This document shows positions 9,342-19,443 of a stretch of DNA of 64,000 nt, piece by piece. The position numbers and the translations under genes are program-made. The DNA is from Streptococcus cristatus (GTDB lineage Bacteria > Bacillota > Bacilli > Lactobacillales > Streptococcaceae): contig NZ_VSJJ01000007.1 in the NCBI RefSeq assembly GCF_008369405.1, forward strand, positions 1 to 64,000, in the 5' to 3' direction. The notes under the pieces are model-generated. The model was not told where the DNA came from, did no database searches, and saw only the letters and a list, made by a program, of their open reading frames with translations. Numbering within the stretch: the stretch's first letter is position 1; each line of letters opens with the position of its first letter.

Positions 9342-10473
9342 CTGTTGGTACCCCCACTTTTTCATTATATCCGACTACTTGCACTTCATCTGTTCCGTCA
9401 ATCTCTACACCATCAGAAACGACTGCGCCCTCACCAATGATTGCACGTTTAATCTTAGCTCCCTGCCCGATAATAGCGCCACTCATAATGACAGAATCAG
9501 TGACTTCTGCGCCTTCACGAACTTGAGCGCCTGTTGAAAGAATAGAATGCTTAACAGTTCCATCCACAAAACAGCCGTCAACTACTAAAGAATCTTCAAC
9601 ATGAGCATTTGCACCAAGGTAGTTTGGTGGTGAAATCAAGTTACGTGAGTAAATTTTCCACTGACGATCACGACTGTCTAAAGCATTTTCTGGACTAATG
9701 TATTCCATGTTCGCTTCCCAAAGTGACTCAATCGTACCAACGTCTTTCCAGTAGCCACTAAATTCATAAGCATAAACGCTTTCGCCAGATTCAAGATAGT
9801 TAGGGATAACATTTTTACCAAAGTCGGACATATCTACATTGGTCTTTTCAGCAGCAATCAGCATATTGCGGAGACGTTGCCAGTCAAAGATATAGATACC
9901 CATAGAAGCCTTGGTTGATTTAGGATTTTCCGGTTTCTCTTCAAATTCAACGATTCGATTGTTGGCATCGGTATTCATGATACCAAAACGGCTAGCTTCC
10001 TTAAGAGGCACATCCAAGACAGCAACCGTCAAACTAGCGCTGTTATCCTTATGGGATTGGAGCATATCATCATAGTCCATCTTGTAGATATGATCTCCAG
10101 ATAGGATTAAGACATATTCAGGATTGATACTGTCAATATAGTCAATATTTTGGAAAATAGCGTGGCTAGTTCCCTCAAACCAACGATTTCCTTCACTGGC
10201 AGAGTAAGGCTGAAGAATGGATACACCTGTGTTGATACCATCCAAGCCCCAGCTTGAACCGTTCCCGATGTGGCTGTTCAAAGCAAGTGGTTGGTACTGT
10301 GTAATCACACCGACATTGTTAATCCCAGAGTTGGCACAGTTTGACAAGGCGAAATCAATGATACGATAACGACCGCCAAACTGTACTGCTGGTTTCGCAA
10401 TACTTTGTGTGAGCTTTCCAAGACGAGTTCCTTGCCCACCGGCAAGAATCAAAGCTAGCATTTCATTCTTCAT
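9331..10473 (-). CDS. glgC: glucose-1-phosphate adenylyltransferase
   Basis: The 380-residue catalytic subunit makes ADP-glucose from glucose 1-phosphate and ATP, the committed step of glycogen synthesis. The N-terminal [16 protein letters not shown] motif (residues 8-23) is the triphosphate-binding loop, [11 protein letters not shown] holds the metal-binding aspartate, and FEEKP the sugar-phosphate site. A C-terminal hexapeptide beta helix follows. It lies three bases after glgB and overlaps glgD, so the pair is expressed in fixed ratio. Confidence 0.97.
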   Translation of the reverse strand: MKNEMLALILAGGQGTRLGKLTQSIAKPAVQFGGRYRIIDFALSNCANSGINNVGVITQYQPLALNSHIGNGSSWGLDGINTGVSILQPYSASEGNRWFEGTSHAIFQNIDYIDSINPEYVLILSGDHIYKMDYDDMLQSHKDNSASLTVAVLDVPLKEASRFGIMNTDANNRIVEFEEKPENPKSTKASMGIYIFDWQRLRNMLIAAEKTNVDMSDFGKNVIPNYLESGESVYAYEFSGYWKDVGTIESLWEANMEYISPENALDSRDRQWKIYSRNLISPPNYLGANAHVEDSLVVDGCFVDGTVKHSILSTGAQVREGAEVTDSVIMSGAIIGQGAKIKRAIIGEGAVVSDGVEIDGTDEVQVVGYNEKVGVPTDED

Positions 10474-10476
10474 ATC

Positions 10477-12390
10477 CTACTCCTTTGTGGAATCTTTTTT
10501 AGCATTTTTACGAACATTCACACGACGCTTGATTTTCCAAATACTTGCTCCCAAAGCTGGTAGTGTAAAGGTCAAGGTCTGCGGATAATCTTTCCATAGT
10601 CCCTCTTGAGACTGAACTGTTTCGTTGTGTTCTTTCCAAACACCTCCCCATTTCTCTAATTCAGTATTCCATACTTCTTCATAAACGGCTGCCACTGGCA
10701 CACCAATTGTAAAGTTTTTGCGCTCTACTGGCACCATATTGAACACACAGACTAGCATATCCCCTTTTTCCGTCTTACGGATAAAAGAAAGGACGCTCTG
10801 ATCGGTATTGTCGGCATCAATGATTTCGATGCCATCATAGCTCAAATCAATCTCCCAAAGCGGTCGATTGTCTTTATAGAAGGCATTGAGCTCAGAAGTG
10901 AAGGTTTGCATCTGCTTATTCATATAATCGTCCAGATTTGACCATTCCAACTGCTCTTCTGACTTCCACTCTAGGAATTGACCAAATTCTGAACCCATAA
11001 AGAGCAATTTCTTGCCTGGATGGCAGATTTGATAGGTCAAGAGGTTGCGGAGACCAGCAAATTGATTATAGCGGTCACCCCACATCTTATGCATCATACT
11101 CTTCTTGCCATGAACGACTTCGTCGTGAGAGAAAGGCAAGAGGAAATTTTCAGAAAAAGCATACATAAAGCTGAAGGTCACCAGATTAAAATCGTACTTG
11201 CGATAAATCGGGTCTTCTTCGTAGAAACGGAGAATATCGTTCATCCAACCCATATTCCACTTGAAGTCAAAGCCCAAACCGCCCATCTCTCTCATGCCCG
11301 TAATCTTGGTTTCGGACGAGCTCTCTTCAGCAATCATCATAACATCTGGATGAAATAGCTTGATGACTGTGTTCAAACGTTGCAAGAAATAATAGCCTTC
11401 ATAGTTACGATTACCCCCGTCCTTGTTTGGCTGCCAAGGACCACTATCGTAGTCTAGATAGAGCATGTTGCTAACCGCATCCACACGAACCCCATCTAGA
11501 TGGTAGAAATCAATCCAGAACTTGATGCTAGAGATCAAGAAGGATTGCACTTCATTTTTTCCTAAGTCAAAATTCAAGGCACCCCAGCCATAGTTGTGAG
11601 CTCGGTCATGATCCTGGTACTCAAAGGTTGGTGTTCCATCATAGTAGGCCAAGGCATCGTCATTGATGGTAAAGTGACCTGGAACCCAGTCCACAATGAC
11701 ACCAATATTATTCAAGTGACATTCTTCGACGAAGTCCTGAAATTCCTCTGGCGTTCCGTAAGTATGTTCAAAGGCAAAGTAACCCATGAGCTGGTAACCC
11801 CAGCTGAGTCCCAAAGGATGAGCCATGAGCGGCATGAACTCAACATGCGTGTAGTTCATTTCGACCAGATAAGGAATCAACTCCTCCTTAAGCTGAGCCA
11901 TAGAGTATGGACTGCCGTCAGGATTGCGTTTCCAAGAACCGGCATGCACTTCATAAATATTGACTGGTCTTGAGAAAAAGCCCCAACGCTTTCTCCGAGC
12001 CAACCAAAGCCCATCTTGCCACTTCTTCTCTGGAATAGTCCGAACAATAGCTCCCGTACCTGGGCGCTCTTCCAAATAGATAGCCAGCGGATCAATTTTC
12101 AAGATTTCCTGACCACTACTGCGTTTGATATTGTACTTATAAATATCTCCTTCCTTAGGCAAATCCGTGAAGACCTCCCAGACACCGCCTTCATTGCGAG
12201 TCATAGGAATCTGCTCTCCATACCAGTTGGTAAAATCTCCAATCAGATGCACATTCTGCGCATTTGGAGCCCAGACTCTAAAGGTGTAGCCAGCCTTACC
12301 ATCCACCACATCCTGATGCACTCCTAAATAATGCTGCAAATGAAAGTTTTCACCTGTTGTAAAGGTTCTTAATGCTTCTTTTTTGTCCAT
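10477..12390 (-). CDS. glgB: 1,4-alpha-glucan branching enzyme
   Basis: The 637-residue GH13 enzyme cuts alpha-1,4-glucan and rejoins it as alpha-1,6 branches. Domains in order: N-terminal carbohydrate-binding module 48 (about 20-105), the catalytic barrel, and a C-terminal beta domain. The active-site motifs are [12 protein letters not shown] (nucleophile Asp), [10 protein letters not shown] (acid/base Glu) and [10 protein letters not shown] (transition-state Asp). First gene of glgBCDA, directly behind the promoter and cre site at 12408-12458. It ends with a basic tail rich in Lys and Arg. Confidence 0.97.
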   Translation of the reverse strand: MDKKEALRTFTTGENFHLQHYLGVHQDVVDGKAGYTFRVWAPNAQNVHLIGDFTNWYGEQIPMTRNEGGVWEVFTDLPKEGDIYKYNIKRSSGQEILKIDPLAIYLEERPGTGAIVRTIPEKKWQDGLWLARRKRWGFFSRPVNIYEVHAGSWKRNPDGSPYSMAQLKEELIPYLVEMNYTHVEFMPLMAHPLGLSWGYQLMGYFAFEHTYGTPEEFQDFVEECHLNNIGVIVDWVPGHFTINDDALAYYDGTPTFEYQDHDRAHNYGWGALNFDLGKNEVQSFLISSIKFWIDFYHLDGVRVDAVSNMLYLDYDSGPWQPNKDGGNRNYEGYYFLQRLNTVIKLFHPDVMMIAEESSSETKITGMREMGGLGFDFKWNMGWMNDILRFYEEDPIYRKYDFNLVTFSFMYAFSENFLLPFSHDEVVHGKKSMMHKMWGDRYNQFAGLRNLLTYQICHPGKKLLFMGSEFGQFLEWKSEEQLEWSNLDDYMNKQMQTFTSELNAFYKDNRPLWEIDLSYDGIEIIDADNTDQSVLSFIRKTEKGDMLVCVFNMVPVERKNFTIGVPVAAVYEEVWNTELEKWGGVWKEHNETVQSQEGLWKDYPQTLTFTLPALGASIWKIKRRVNVRKNAKKDSTKE

Positions 12391-12407
12391 TTAGTCACCT
12401 TTCTATT

Positions 12408-12458
12408 TGTAAGCGTTTTCTATGTTTCTATTTTACCCCATTTTCTTATATTTTTCAA
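12408..12458 (-). promoter_or_regulatory. glgBCDA promoter with CcpA (cre) site
   Basis: On the minus strand, TTGAAA (12453-12458), a 17-base spacer and TAAAAT (12430-12435) form the promoter. TGTAAGCGTTTTCT (12408-12421, read on the plus strand) matches the cre consensus TGWAARCGYTWNCW at every position and lies at about the transcription start, where bound CcpA would block the operon. Confidence 0.75.
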
Positions 12459-12735
12459 GTAAATTTCCAAAAACTATCTCAAAAATTTCAAAAGCCCAAT
12501 TTCTTCAAAAGAATGAGTTGCTATATCAATAGATCGTTGAAGAAGATCTCATAAAATACTGATTCTACAGGCTTTTACCCGAATTATTTGATATAAAATT
12601 AGAGATAAAACGATTAAAAATTGTATAGACCAATATGTAAATTTACATTTTAAAATGATAAGCAATCAAAAATATAAATGCTTACTTATTTTTATATTGT
12701 TCGAACACTTGTTAGATTTACAAGTTCATCAGGAT
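12459..12735. other. AT-rich intergenic region between glgB and gapN
   Basis: No coding region is supported in this very AT-rich gap. It contains a perfect 14-bp palindrome, ATGTAAATTTACAT (12635-12648), which looks like an operator half-site pair but has no obvious promoter beside it. Confidence 0.4.
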
Positions 12736-12764
12736 AAGAAAAAAGGCCGCACAAAGCCGCCTTT
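12736..12764 (-). terminator. terminator of gapN
   Basis: On the minus strand AAAGGCGGC pairs imperfectly (one mismatch) with GCGGCCTTT, followed by TTTTTTCTT, a few bases after the gapN stop. Confidence 0.7.
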
Positions 12765-12768
12765 CTCA

Positions 12769-14193
12769 TTATTTCACATCAAACACGATGGATTTCACTT
12801 GTGTCATCGCTTCGATACTGTAACGAATCCCTTGCACTCCGGCTCCAGACCCTTTAACACCAAGGAATGGGAAGTTATCTGGACCACGCTGGGTCTTATT
12901 ATTGATATGTACAGTACCCACTTCCAGCTTTTCAGAAATTTCAAATGCTTTCGGGAAATCATTTGTAAAGACTGAAGATTGAAGACCAAATTCTGACTGG
13001 TTACAAATCTGAATAGCCTCTTCAACGGAAGTCACACGAATAATCGGAAGAACAGGACCAAATGGCTCTTCCCAAGCTAATTTCATATCCAGTGTCACAT
13101 GGTCAAACAAGGCAGGCCAGATGAGATTTGCTTCACGTTTGATTTCTGTCAAGGCTGACGCTCCCTTTTCTTGAGCATCTTCAATCAAGCCCCAGATGAA
13201 ATCTGCTGATGCATTATCAATGACTGGTGTGATATCCGCATTATCAAAGGGATCCCCAACCGTCAGTTTCTCTACCTCTGCCTTAATCAGCGCTACTAAT
13301 TTATCTGCAACGCTCTCCATGACAATGACACGTTTAATAGCCGTACAGCGCTGACCGGAATAACTGTATGCCCCGCCAACAATCTGCTTAGCTGCATGCT
13401 CCAAGTCAGCATCTTCCAGCACAACTGCAGCATCCTTACCACCCAATTCTAACATAATTGGACGCATACCAGCTAACTTACCGATGCGTTCACCGATTGG
13501 AGTGGAGCCAGTAAAGTTAATGTAGTTTACTTCCTTATGCTCAATAATGTAGTCCCCGATTTCTGAACCACGTCCTGTGATGGTATTGAAAACACCAGCA
13601 GGCAGACCAGCCTCAGCAAAAGCCTGAGCCAAGAGCAGACCAGAAATTGAACCTTGTGTAGGTGGCTTAAACATCACGACGTTTCCGCCGATAAGGGCAG
13701 GAGCAATCTTAGAACCAGACAAGTTGACTGGGTAGTTGAATGGCGCAATAGCCAAGACAACTCCTACAGGCTCACGACGAACCATAGCCAGTTTTTTCTT
13801 GCTGGCAGCTTCAAAGCCGCCACCTTCCATAACCTGACCGTGAATACGAATTCCCTCTTCAGCCGCATAGCGAATCAAGTCTGCTGTCCGAACAACTTCT
13901 CCAATCGCCGCTTTAATACCCTTGGCAACTTCTTTTGCAAGGATTTCTCCAATCTTCTCCTGATCGCGCTCCAAAATATCCGCGGCCTTATGCAGATAAG
14001 CTGCACGTTCGACTGCTGAAAGGGCGCGCCAAGCTGGCAAAGCCGCACGAGCGCTCGCCATCGCATAATCAACCTCTGCCTGACTCATGGCAGGCACAGT
14101 TCCTAAAATCTCATTATTGATAGGAGATGAGATGGTGATTTCATTTTCAGAAGCTCTCCACTCTCCATTTATATAGCTCTTATATTGTGTCAC
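12769..14193 (-). CDS. gapN: NADP-dependent non-phosphorylating glyceraldehyde-3-phosphate dehydrogenase
   Basis: The 474-residue aldehyde dehydrogenase oxidises glyceraldehyde 3-phosphate straight to 3-phosphoglycerate, making NADPH without ATP. It is a main NADPH source in streptococci, which lack the oxidative pentose phosphate branch. Catalytic Cys is in YSGQRCTAIKR (about residue 283), the general base Glu in MLELGGKD (about 249), and FTGSTPIGERIG is the cofactor-binding loop. The start is a GTG at 14193 with GGAGG six bases upstream. The gene stands alone between its own promoter, which contains a consensus CodY box, and its terminator. Confidence 0.96.
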   Translation of the reverse strand: MTQYKSYINGEWRASENEITISSPINNEILGTVPAMSQAEVDYAMASARAALPAWRALSAVERAAYLHKAADILERDQEKIGEILAKEVAKGIKAAIGEVVRTADLIRYAAEEGIRIHGQVMEGGGFEAASKKKLAMVRREPVGVVLAIAPFNYPVNLSGSKIAPALIGGNVVMFKPPTQGSISGLLLAQAFAEAGLPAGVFNTITGRGSEIGDYIIEHKEVNYINFTGSTPIGERIGKLAGMRPIMLELGGKDAAVVLEDADLEHAAKQIVGGAYSYSGQRCTAIKRVIVMESVADKLVALIKAEVEKLTVGDPFDNADITPVIDNASADFIWGLIEDAQEKGASALTEIKREANLIWPALFDHVTLDMKLAWEEPFGPVLPIIRVTSVEEAIQICNQSEFGLQSSVFTNDFPKAFEISEKLEVGTVHINNKTQRGPDNFPFLGVKGSGAGVQGIRYSIEAMTQVKSIVFDVK

Positions 14194-14222
14194 GTGTCCC
14201 CTCCAAAATGTTATTAAGTATC

Positions 14223-14250
14223 ATTTTATCAAATTTTCTGAAAATTTCAA
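14223..14250 (-). promoter_or_regulatory. gapN promoter containing a perfect CodY box
   Basis: TTGAAA (14245-14250), a 16-base spacer and TAAAAT (14223-14228) on the minus strand. AATTTTCTGAAAATT (14232-14246) lies across the spacer and -35 edge and matches the CodY consensus AATTTTCWGAAAATT at all 15 positions. Bound CodY would exclude RNA polymerase. Confidence 0.75.
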
Positions 14251-14385
14251 CTAAATTTTATAAATTTAAAGAAATTTTTCACAAATTTCATGAATCATCT
14301 TCTTTTGTTCATATGAACTTTCTATATTTCTATCTTTTTTATCGATCTTCATTTTCTACACTAGGTCTACTATAACGCTGAAGAA

Positions 14386-14419
14386 AACTAAAAAAGACCA
14401 GGAAAATTTTCCTGATCTT
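14386..14419 (-). terminator. terminator of ptsHI
   Basis: A 13-bp stem (14394-14406 with 14407-14419, one G-U pair) followed on the minus strand by TTTTTTAG, about ten bases beyond the ptsI stop. Confidence 0.85.
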
Positions 14420-14429
14420 AATTTTCAGA

Positions 14430-16163
14430 TTAATCGAAGTCAAGATATTCTTTTTCAAGTTCAAGGACTTCTTCCATCGTTGCACATTCAGTCAATGCGC
14501 GTTGTGCAAGTTCTTCCATCTTCTTCGTATCCAATTTCTTCATAAGGCTACGAGTCCGAAGGACAGAAGTGGCACTCATAGAGAATTCATCCAAGCCCAT
14601 TCCGACAAGAAGCGGCACAGCTGTTTGGTCACCAGCCATTTCTCCACACATACCTGCCCATTTGCCTTCAGCGTGAGCTGCCTTGATAACGTTGTTGATC
14701 AAGCGAAGGATTGATGGGTTGTATGGTTGGTAGAGGTATGAAACTTGTTCGTTCATGCGGTCAGCAGCCATTGTGTATTGGATCAAGTCGTTAGTACCGA
14801 TAGAGAAGAAGTCAACTTCTTTGGCAAATTGATCCGCTAGCATTGCTGCTGCTGGAATTTCAATCATGATACCTACTTGAATATTGTCCGCTACAGCAAC
14901 ACCTTCAGCTTGCAATTTTGCTTTTTCTTCTTCGTAAACTGCTTTAGCTTTACGGAATTCTGTCAAGAGGGCAACCATTGGGAACATGATACGCAATTGT
15001 CCATGTACAGAAGCACGCAAGAGAGCGCGGATTTGTGTACGGAACATGGCGTCACCAGTTTCAGAGATAGAGATACGCAATGCACGGAAACCAAGGAATG
15101 GGTTCATTTCATGCGGCATATCGAAGTAAGGAAGTTCCTTATCTCCACCGATGTCCATCGTACGGACAACCACTGGTTTTCCATTCATGCCTTCCAAGAC
15201 AGCCTTGTAAGCTTCGTATTGCTCATCTTCTGTTGGAAAGTCTTGTGAATCCATGTAAAGGAATTCTGTACGGTAAAGACCTACGGCTTCAGCACCATTT
15301 GCATTGACACCTTCAACGTCTTTTGGTGTACCGATATTAGCAGCGAGTTCAAAGTGTTTGCCATCAGCAGTCACTGTTTGAGCATCTTTCAAGAGAGCCC
15401 ATTCAGCTTTTTGCTTCGCATAAGCTTCACCAGCTGCCTTGAATGCTGCTGCCTGCTCTTCAGTTGGGTTAATGATAACTTCACCAGTGATACCATTTGC
15501 TGCAATGATATCGCCGTCTTTAACGAGTTCAGTGATATTATTGGTTCCCAATACCGCTGCGATTTCAAGCGTACGCGCCATGATTGCAGAGTGGCTTGTA
15601 CGTCCACCGATATTGGTTACAAACGCTTTAACAAATTTCTTGTCTAATTGAGCTGTATCAGAAGGAGTCAAGTCATGTGCAATGACAACTGATTCTTCAT
15701 TGATAGAAGCTGGATTTGGTAATTTCTTGCCCAAAAGGTTTGCCAAAACACGCTTCGTCACGTCACGAATGTCTGCCGCACGTTCTTGCATGTATGGATT
15801 GTCTTCCATACCTTCAAAAATAGCGATAAACATGTCTGTAACTTCTTTCAGACCAGCTTCCGCATTTACTTTCTTAGTACGGATCGTTTCTTTGATTTGA
15901 CCAACCATTTCAGGGTCAGCGAGTACCATTAAGTGAGCGTCAAATACTTGAGCCGCTTCCTCACCAAGGCTATCTACTGCTTTCTCACGGATAACAGAAA
16001 GCTCGTTCTGTGAAGCTTCAAGAGCTGCATCCAAACGAGCCTCTTCTGCATTCGTATCATCGACTGAAACAGTCTCAAATGACAAATCCGGTTGAACTAA
16101 TAGATATGCCTTAGCAACAGCAACACCATCAGATGCCGCAATTCCTTTAAGCATTTCTGTCAT
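14430..16163 (-). CDS. ptsI: PTS enzyme I (phosphoenolpyruvate-protein phosphotransferase)
   Basis: The 577-residue cytosolic enzyme takes phosphate from phosphoenolpyruvate onto its active-site histidine and passes it to HPr. The phosphorylated His is in [12 protein letters not shown] (residue 191), and the C-terminal barrel has the PEP-binding signatures LYRTEFLYM and the Cys of [12 protein letters not shown] place the start at 16163 ([13 protein letters not shown]), four bases after the ptsH stop; the open frame running further upstream is only ptsH read in another frame. Second gene of ptsHI, ended by the terminator at 14386-14419. Confidence 0.97.
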   Translation of the reverse strand: MTEMLKGIAASDGVAVAKAYLLVQPDLSFETVSVDDTNAEEARLDAALEASQNELSVIREKAVDSLGEEAAQVFDAHLMVLADPEMVGQIKETIRTKKVNAEAGLKEVTDMFIAIFEGMEDNPYMQERAADIRDVTKRVLANLLGKKLPNPASINEESVVIAHDLTPSDTAQLDKKFVKAFVTNIGGRTSHSAIMARTLEIAAVLGTNNITELVKDGDIIAANGITGEVIINPTEEQAAAFKAAGEAYAKQKAEWALLKDAQTVTADGKHFELAANIGTPKDVEGVNANGAEAVGLYRTEFLYMDSQDFPTEDEQYEAYKAVLEGMNGKPVVVRTMDIGGDKELPYFDMPHEMNPFLGFRALRISISETGDAMFRTQIRALLRASVHGQLRIMFPMVALLTEFRKAKAVYEEEKAKLQAEGVAVADNIQVGIMIEIPAAAMLADQFAKEVDFFSIGTNDLIQYTMAADRMNEQVSYLYQPYNPSILRLINNVIKAAHAEGKWAGMCGEMAGDQTAVPLLVGMGLDEFSMSATSVLRTRSLMKKLDTKKMEELAQRALTECATMEEVLELEKEYLDFD

Positions 16164-16167
16164 TTTC

Positions 16168-16431
16168 TTATGCCAATCCTTCTTTTTCCATTGTTTCTGA
16201 GATAGCAGCGATAGCATCATCCGCGTCTGCACCTTCAGCTGAGATTGTAACGTCAGCACCTTGGCCAACGCCAAGACTCATAACACCCATGATTGATTTA
16301 AGGTTTACTGATTTACCTTTGTACTCAAGAGTGATATCTGAAGCAAATTTGCTAGCTGTTTGTACCAACAATGTTGCTGGACGCGCGTGAATACCTGTTT
16401 CTGCCACAATGTGGAAATCTTTAGAAGCCAT
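16168..16431 (-). CDS. ptsH: PTS phosphocarrier protein HPr
   Basis: The 87-residue protein relays phosphate from enzyme I to the sugar-specific EIIA domains. His15 (TGIHARPAT) is the catalytic site and Ser46 ([11 protein letters not shown]) the site of HPr kinase. P-Ser-HPr is the CcpA corepressor, which links this gene to the cre sites seen at glgB and the OFA transporter. The start at 16431 has AAAGGAG correctly placed; the frame is open further upstream into the promoter and should not be extended. Confidence 0.98.
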   Translation of the reverse strand: MASKDFHIVAETGIHARPATLLVQTASKFASDITLEYKGKSVNLKSIMGVMSLGVGQGADVTISAEGADADDAIAAISETMEKEGLA

Positions 16432-16492
16432 AGTTAGACTCTCCTTTAAAATAATTCTTTTTGAGTTAAAGTGATAACCCTTACAAATTGAT

Positions 16493-16521
16493 ATTATATC
16501 ACTTTTTGAAATCTTTTTCAA
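16493..16521 (-). promoter_or_regulatory. ptsHI promoter
   Basis: TTGAAA (16516-16521), a 17-base spacer and a perfect TATAAT (16493-16498) on the minus strand, about 60 bases before the ptsH start. Confidence 0.75.
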
Positions 16522-16731
16522 GAATTTTATAGCCCGCTTACAAAATATTTCGTTAGAGTTTGAAAATGAATTCTGTTTTAAAATAGTAAATTAAATCGTC
16601 AGCTCCCTCTCTTTTCTAAATAGTTTCAAGGCTTTCTTCCTTATAATGAATTCTTCTTGGTCTAGCTTCCCTTAAAGTACAGTAAGCGCTGTTACTTCTT
16701 GTGGTTATTTCTCTTTGTTTCGATGTTTTAC

Positions 16732-16825
16732 ACACTATATATTGTATCTCAATAGTTTCTATAAGAAAATATCATACAATATTTAGTTCAAAACTGTTGA
16801 CATCGAATTCGCTTTTAGATATACT
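16732..16825 (+). promoter_or_regulatory. nrdHEF promoter with two NrdR-like boxes
   Basis: TTGACA (16797-16802), a 17-base spacer and TATACT (16820-16825) form a near-consensus promoter. Upstream, ACACTATATATTGTAT (16732-16747) fits the NrdR palindrome acaCwAtATATwGtgt closely, and a weaker copy ATACAATATTTAGTTC lies at 16774-16789. Their centres are 42 bp apart, four helical turns, as expected for paired NrdR boxes. The rest of the 440-base gap back to ptsH has a 16-bp near-palindrome at 16681-16696 and no gene. Confidence 0.65.
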
Positions 16826-16873
16826 AGTTTCAGATTAAAATTTAAGAAAATGAAAGTATAGAGGAATTATCTA

Positions 16874-17092
16874 ATGGTAACTATTTACTCTAAAAACGAT
16901 TGTGTTCAATGCAAGATGACCAAACGTTTTCTTGATACCAACAATGTGGAATATCGCGAAATCAACCTTGATGAGCAACCAGAATACATCGACCATGTTA
17001 AAAACCTCGGTTTCAATGCAGCGCCTGTTATTCAAACGCCAACTGAAGCATTCTCTGGTTTCCAACCTGGCAAACTTAAAAAATTATCATAA
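16874..17092 (+). CDS. nrdH: NrdH-redoxin (glutaredoxin-like)
   Basis: The 72-residue thioredoxin-fold protein reduces the class Ib ribonucleotide reductase NrdE. The redox motif is CVQC (in NDCVQCKMTKRF, residues 11-14), and the conserved GFNAAPVIQTP cis-proline loop and FSGFQPGKL C-terminus follow. GAGGAATTATCTA precedes the ATG. First gene of nrdHEF. Confidence 0.95.
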   Translation: MVTIYSKNDCVQCKMTKRFLDTNNVEYREINLDEQPEYIDHVKNLGFNAAPVIQTPTEAFSGFQPGKLKKLS

Positions 17093-17186
17093 TCTCGTCA
17101 GTATTTAGAGCTTTATTGCCGCTCCTATCATTCGTAGGAGCCCTTTATATTGTTAAAGCAAAAACCATTTTAGAAAAAGGAAAATT

Positions 17187-19346
17187 ATGGGACTCAAACA
17201 CTTAGAAGATGTGACTTACTTCCGTCTAAATAACGAAATCAATCGTCCAGTCAATGGGCAAATTATGCTTCACAAAGACAAAGAAGCCTTGGATGCCTTC
17301 TTTAAAGAAAATGTTGAACCAAACACGATGAAGTTTGCTTCTATTACTGAAAAAATTCAGTATCTAATTGAAGAAAACTACTTGGAAAAAGAATTTATCC
17401 AGCTCTATTCACCTGAATATATTGAAGAGTTAGCTGCTTTTATCCATGCTCAAGATTTCAAGTTCAAATCTTTCATGGCAGCCTACAAATTCTACAACCA
17501 GTATGCGCTGAAGACAAATGATGGTGAATACTATCTGGAAAGCATGGAAGATCGGGTACTCTTTAACGCCCTCTACTTTGCTAACGGAGATGAAGCCATT
17601 GCCAAGGATATTGCCAATGAAATTATTCACCAGCGCTATCAACCGGCTACACCAAGCTTCCTCAACGCTGGTCGGGCTCGTCGCGGCGAATTGGTTTCCT
17701 GCTTCCTCATCCAAGTAACAGATGATATGAACTCAATCGGCCGCTCCATCAACTCTGCCCTGCAATTGTCTCGTATCGGAGGCGGAGTCGGAATTTCCCT
17801 CAGCAATCTGCGGGAAGCCGGGGCTCCTATCAAGGGCTATGAGGGTGCTGCGTCTGGCGTTGTGCCTGTTATGAAACTGTTTGAAGATAGCTTCTCCTAT
17901 TCTAACCAGCTGGGCCAACGTCAGGGGGCTGGGGTTGTTTACCTCAATGTCTTCCACCCAGATATCATCGCCTTCCTTTCTACCAAGAAAGAAAATGCTG
18001 ACGAAAAAGTTCGGGTTAAAACCCTCTCACTCGGTGTCGTCATTCCAGATAAGTTCTATGAATTGGCGCGTAAGAATGAAGATATGTACCTCTTCAGCCC
18101 CTACTCAATCGAACATGAATACGGTGTACCATTTGCCTATATCGATATCACAGAGAAATACGATGAGCTAGTTGCCAATCCTAAGATCACCAAGACTAAG
18201 ATCAAGGCCCGTGATTTGGAAACAGAGATTTCTAAATTGCAACAAGAGTCTGGCTATCCGTATGTCGTAAATATCGATACAGCTAACCGTTCAAATCCAA
18301 TTGACGGTAAAATCATCATGAGCAACCTTTGCTCTGAAATCCTGCAGGTACAAGAGCCTAGCCTTTTAAATGATGCACAAGAGTATCTCCACTTGGGAAC
18401 AGATGTGTCATGTAACTTGGGATCTACAAACGTTGTCAACATGATGACTTCGCCTGACTTCGGAAAATCCATCCGAACCATGACACGCGCTCTTACTTTC
18501 GTTACTGATAGTTCACACATTACAGCTGTGCCTTCGATTGACCATGGTAACAGTCTGGCCCATACCTTTGGTCTGGGAGCTATGGGACTGCACAGCTATT
18601 TGGCGCAGCAACTGATTGATTATGGATCAGCGGAAGCTGTAGAGTTCACTAGCATCTACTTCATGCTCATGAACTACTGGACCTTGGTTGAGTCTAACAA
18701 TATCGCTCGCGAGCGCGGTGTGACCTTCCACAACTTTGAAAAATCTGACTATGCCAACGGCACTTACTTTGACAAATACCTGACGGGTGAATTTGTACCT
18801 AAGTCTGACCGTGTCAAAGAACTTTTCAAAGATATCTTTATCCCAACCGCTGCTGACTGGGCAGAACTTCGTGACAAGGTAAAAGCGGACGGTCTCTATC
18901 ACCAAAACCGCCTAGCTGTTGCACCAAATGGCTCTATCAGCTACATCAATGACGTTTCTGCTTCAATTCACCCAATTACCCAGCGGATCGAAGAACGTCA
19001 GGAAAAGAAAATCGGTAAGATTTACTATCCTGCGGCAGGTTTGTCAACTGAAACCATTCCTTACTATACTTCTGCCTATGACATGGACATGCGCAAGGTT
19101 ATCGATGTCTACGCAGCTGCAACTGAGCACGTTGACCAAGGACTTTCACTGACACTCTTCATGCGCAGCGATATTCCTAAAGGCCTCTACGAGTGGAAAA
19201 AAGAAAGCAAGCAAACAACCCGCGACCTTTCTATCCTGCGTAACTATGCCTTCAACAAGGGAATCAAGTCCATCTACTACGTCCGCACCTTTACTGATGA
19301 TGGCGGCGAAGTAGGCGCTAACCAATGTGAAAGCTGTGTGATCTAG
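17187..19346 (+). CDS. nrdE: class Ib ribonucleotide reductase, alpha subunit
   Basis: The 719-residue catalytic subunit reduces ribonucleoside diphosphates to deoxyribonucleotides aerobically. Visible catalytic features: the first reductive Cys in GELVSCFLIQ; the active-site N-x-C-x-E set in IMSNLCSEILQ; and the C-terminal shuttle pair in NQCESCVI, which passes electrons from NrdH. Short, without an N-terminal ATP cone, typical of class Ib. It starts about 95 bases after nrdH with AAAAGGA upstream. No nrdI gene is in the window, so the activator flavodoxin must be encoded elsewhere. Confidence 0.97.
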   Translation: MGLKHLEDVTYFRLNNEINRPVNGQIMLHKDKEALDAFFKENVEPNTMKFASITEKIQYLIEENYLEKEFIQLYSPEYIEELAAFIHAQDFKFKSFMAAYKFYNQYALKTNDGEYYLESMEDRVLFNALYFANGDEAIAKDIANEIIHQRYQPATPSFLNAGRARRGELVSCFLIQVTDDMNSIGRSINSALQLSRIGGGVGISLSNLREAGAPIKGYEGAASGVVPVMKLFEDSFSYSNQLGQRQGAGVVYLNVFHPDIIAFLSTKKENADEKVRVKTLSLGVVIPDKFYELARKNEDMYLFSPYSIEHEYGVPFAYIDITEKYDELVANPKITKTKIKARDLETEISKLQQESGYPYVVNIDTANRSNPIDGKIIMSNLCSEILQVQEPSLLNDAQEYLHLGTDVSCNLGSTNVVNMMTSPDFGKSIRTMTRALTFVTDSSHITAVPSIDHGNSLAHTFGLGAMGLHSYLAQQLIDYGSAEAVEFTSIYFMLMNYWTLVESNNIARERGVTFHNFEKSDYANGTYFDKYLTGEFVPKSDRVKELFKDIFIPTAADWAELRDKVKADGLYHQNRLAVAPNGSISYINDVSASIHPITQRIEERQEKKIGKIYYPAAGLSTETIPYYTSAYDMDMRKVIDVYAAATEHVDQGLSLTLFMRSDIPKGLYEWKKESKQTTRDLSILRNYAFNKGIKSIYYVRTFTDDGGEVGANQCESCVI

Positions 19347-19424
19347 CAAGTACCGAATTGCCAAACTAGGTCACTTAGTTCAACCAAATAAGCAATTTTT
19401 GAAAACGCCTATCGCAATGTTGCT

Positions 19425-19443
19425 GAAGGAAACAGTTTCCTTC
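19425..19443 (+). other. perfect hairpin in the nrdE-nrdF gap
   Basis: GAAGGAAAC and GTTTCCTTC flank a single A, a perfect inverted repeat inside the 137-base nrdE-nrdF gap. There is no U-tract, so it is not a terminator; it could set the relative stability of the nrdF message. I see no credible small gene in this gap: every ATG-started frame is under 15 codons. Confidence 0.6.

Noticed and set aside
16164..16274. Longer start for ptsI
   Set aside because: The extension is the ptsH 3' end read in another frame; [13 protein letters not shown] is the family start.
16681..16696. cre site in the ptsH-nrdH gap
   Set aside because: AGTAAGCGCTGTTACT is a near-palindrome but has three mismatches to the cre consensus and lies far from both promoters.
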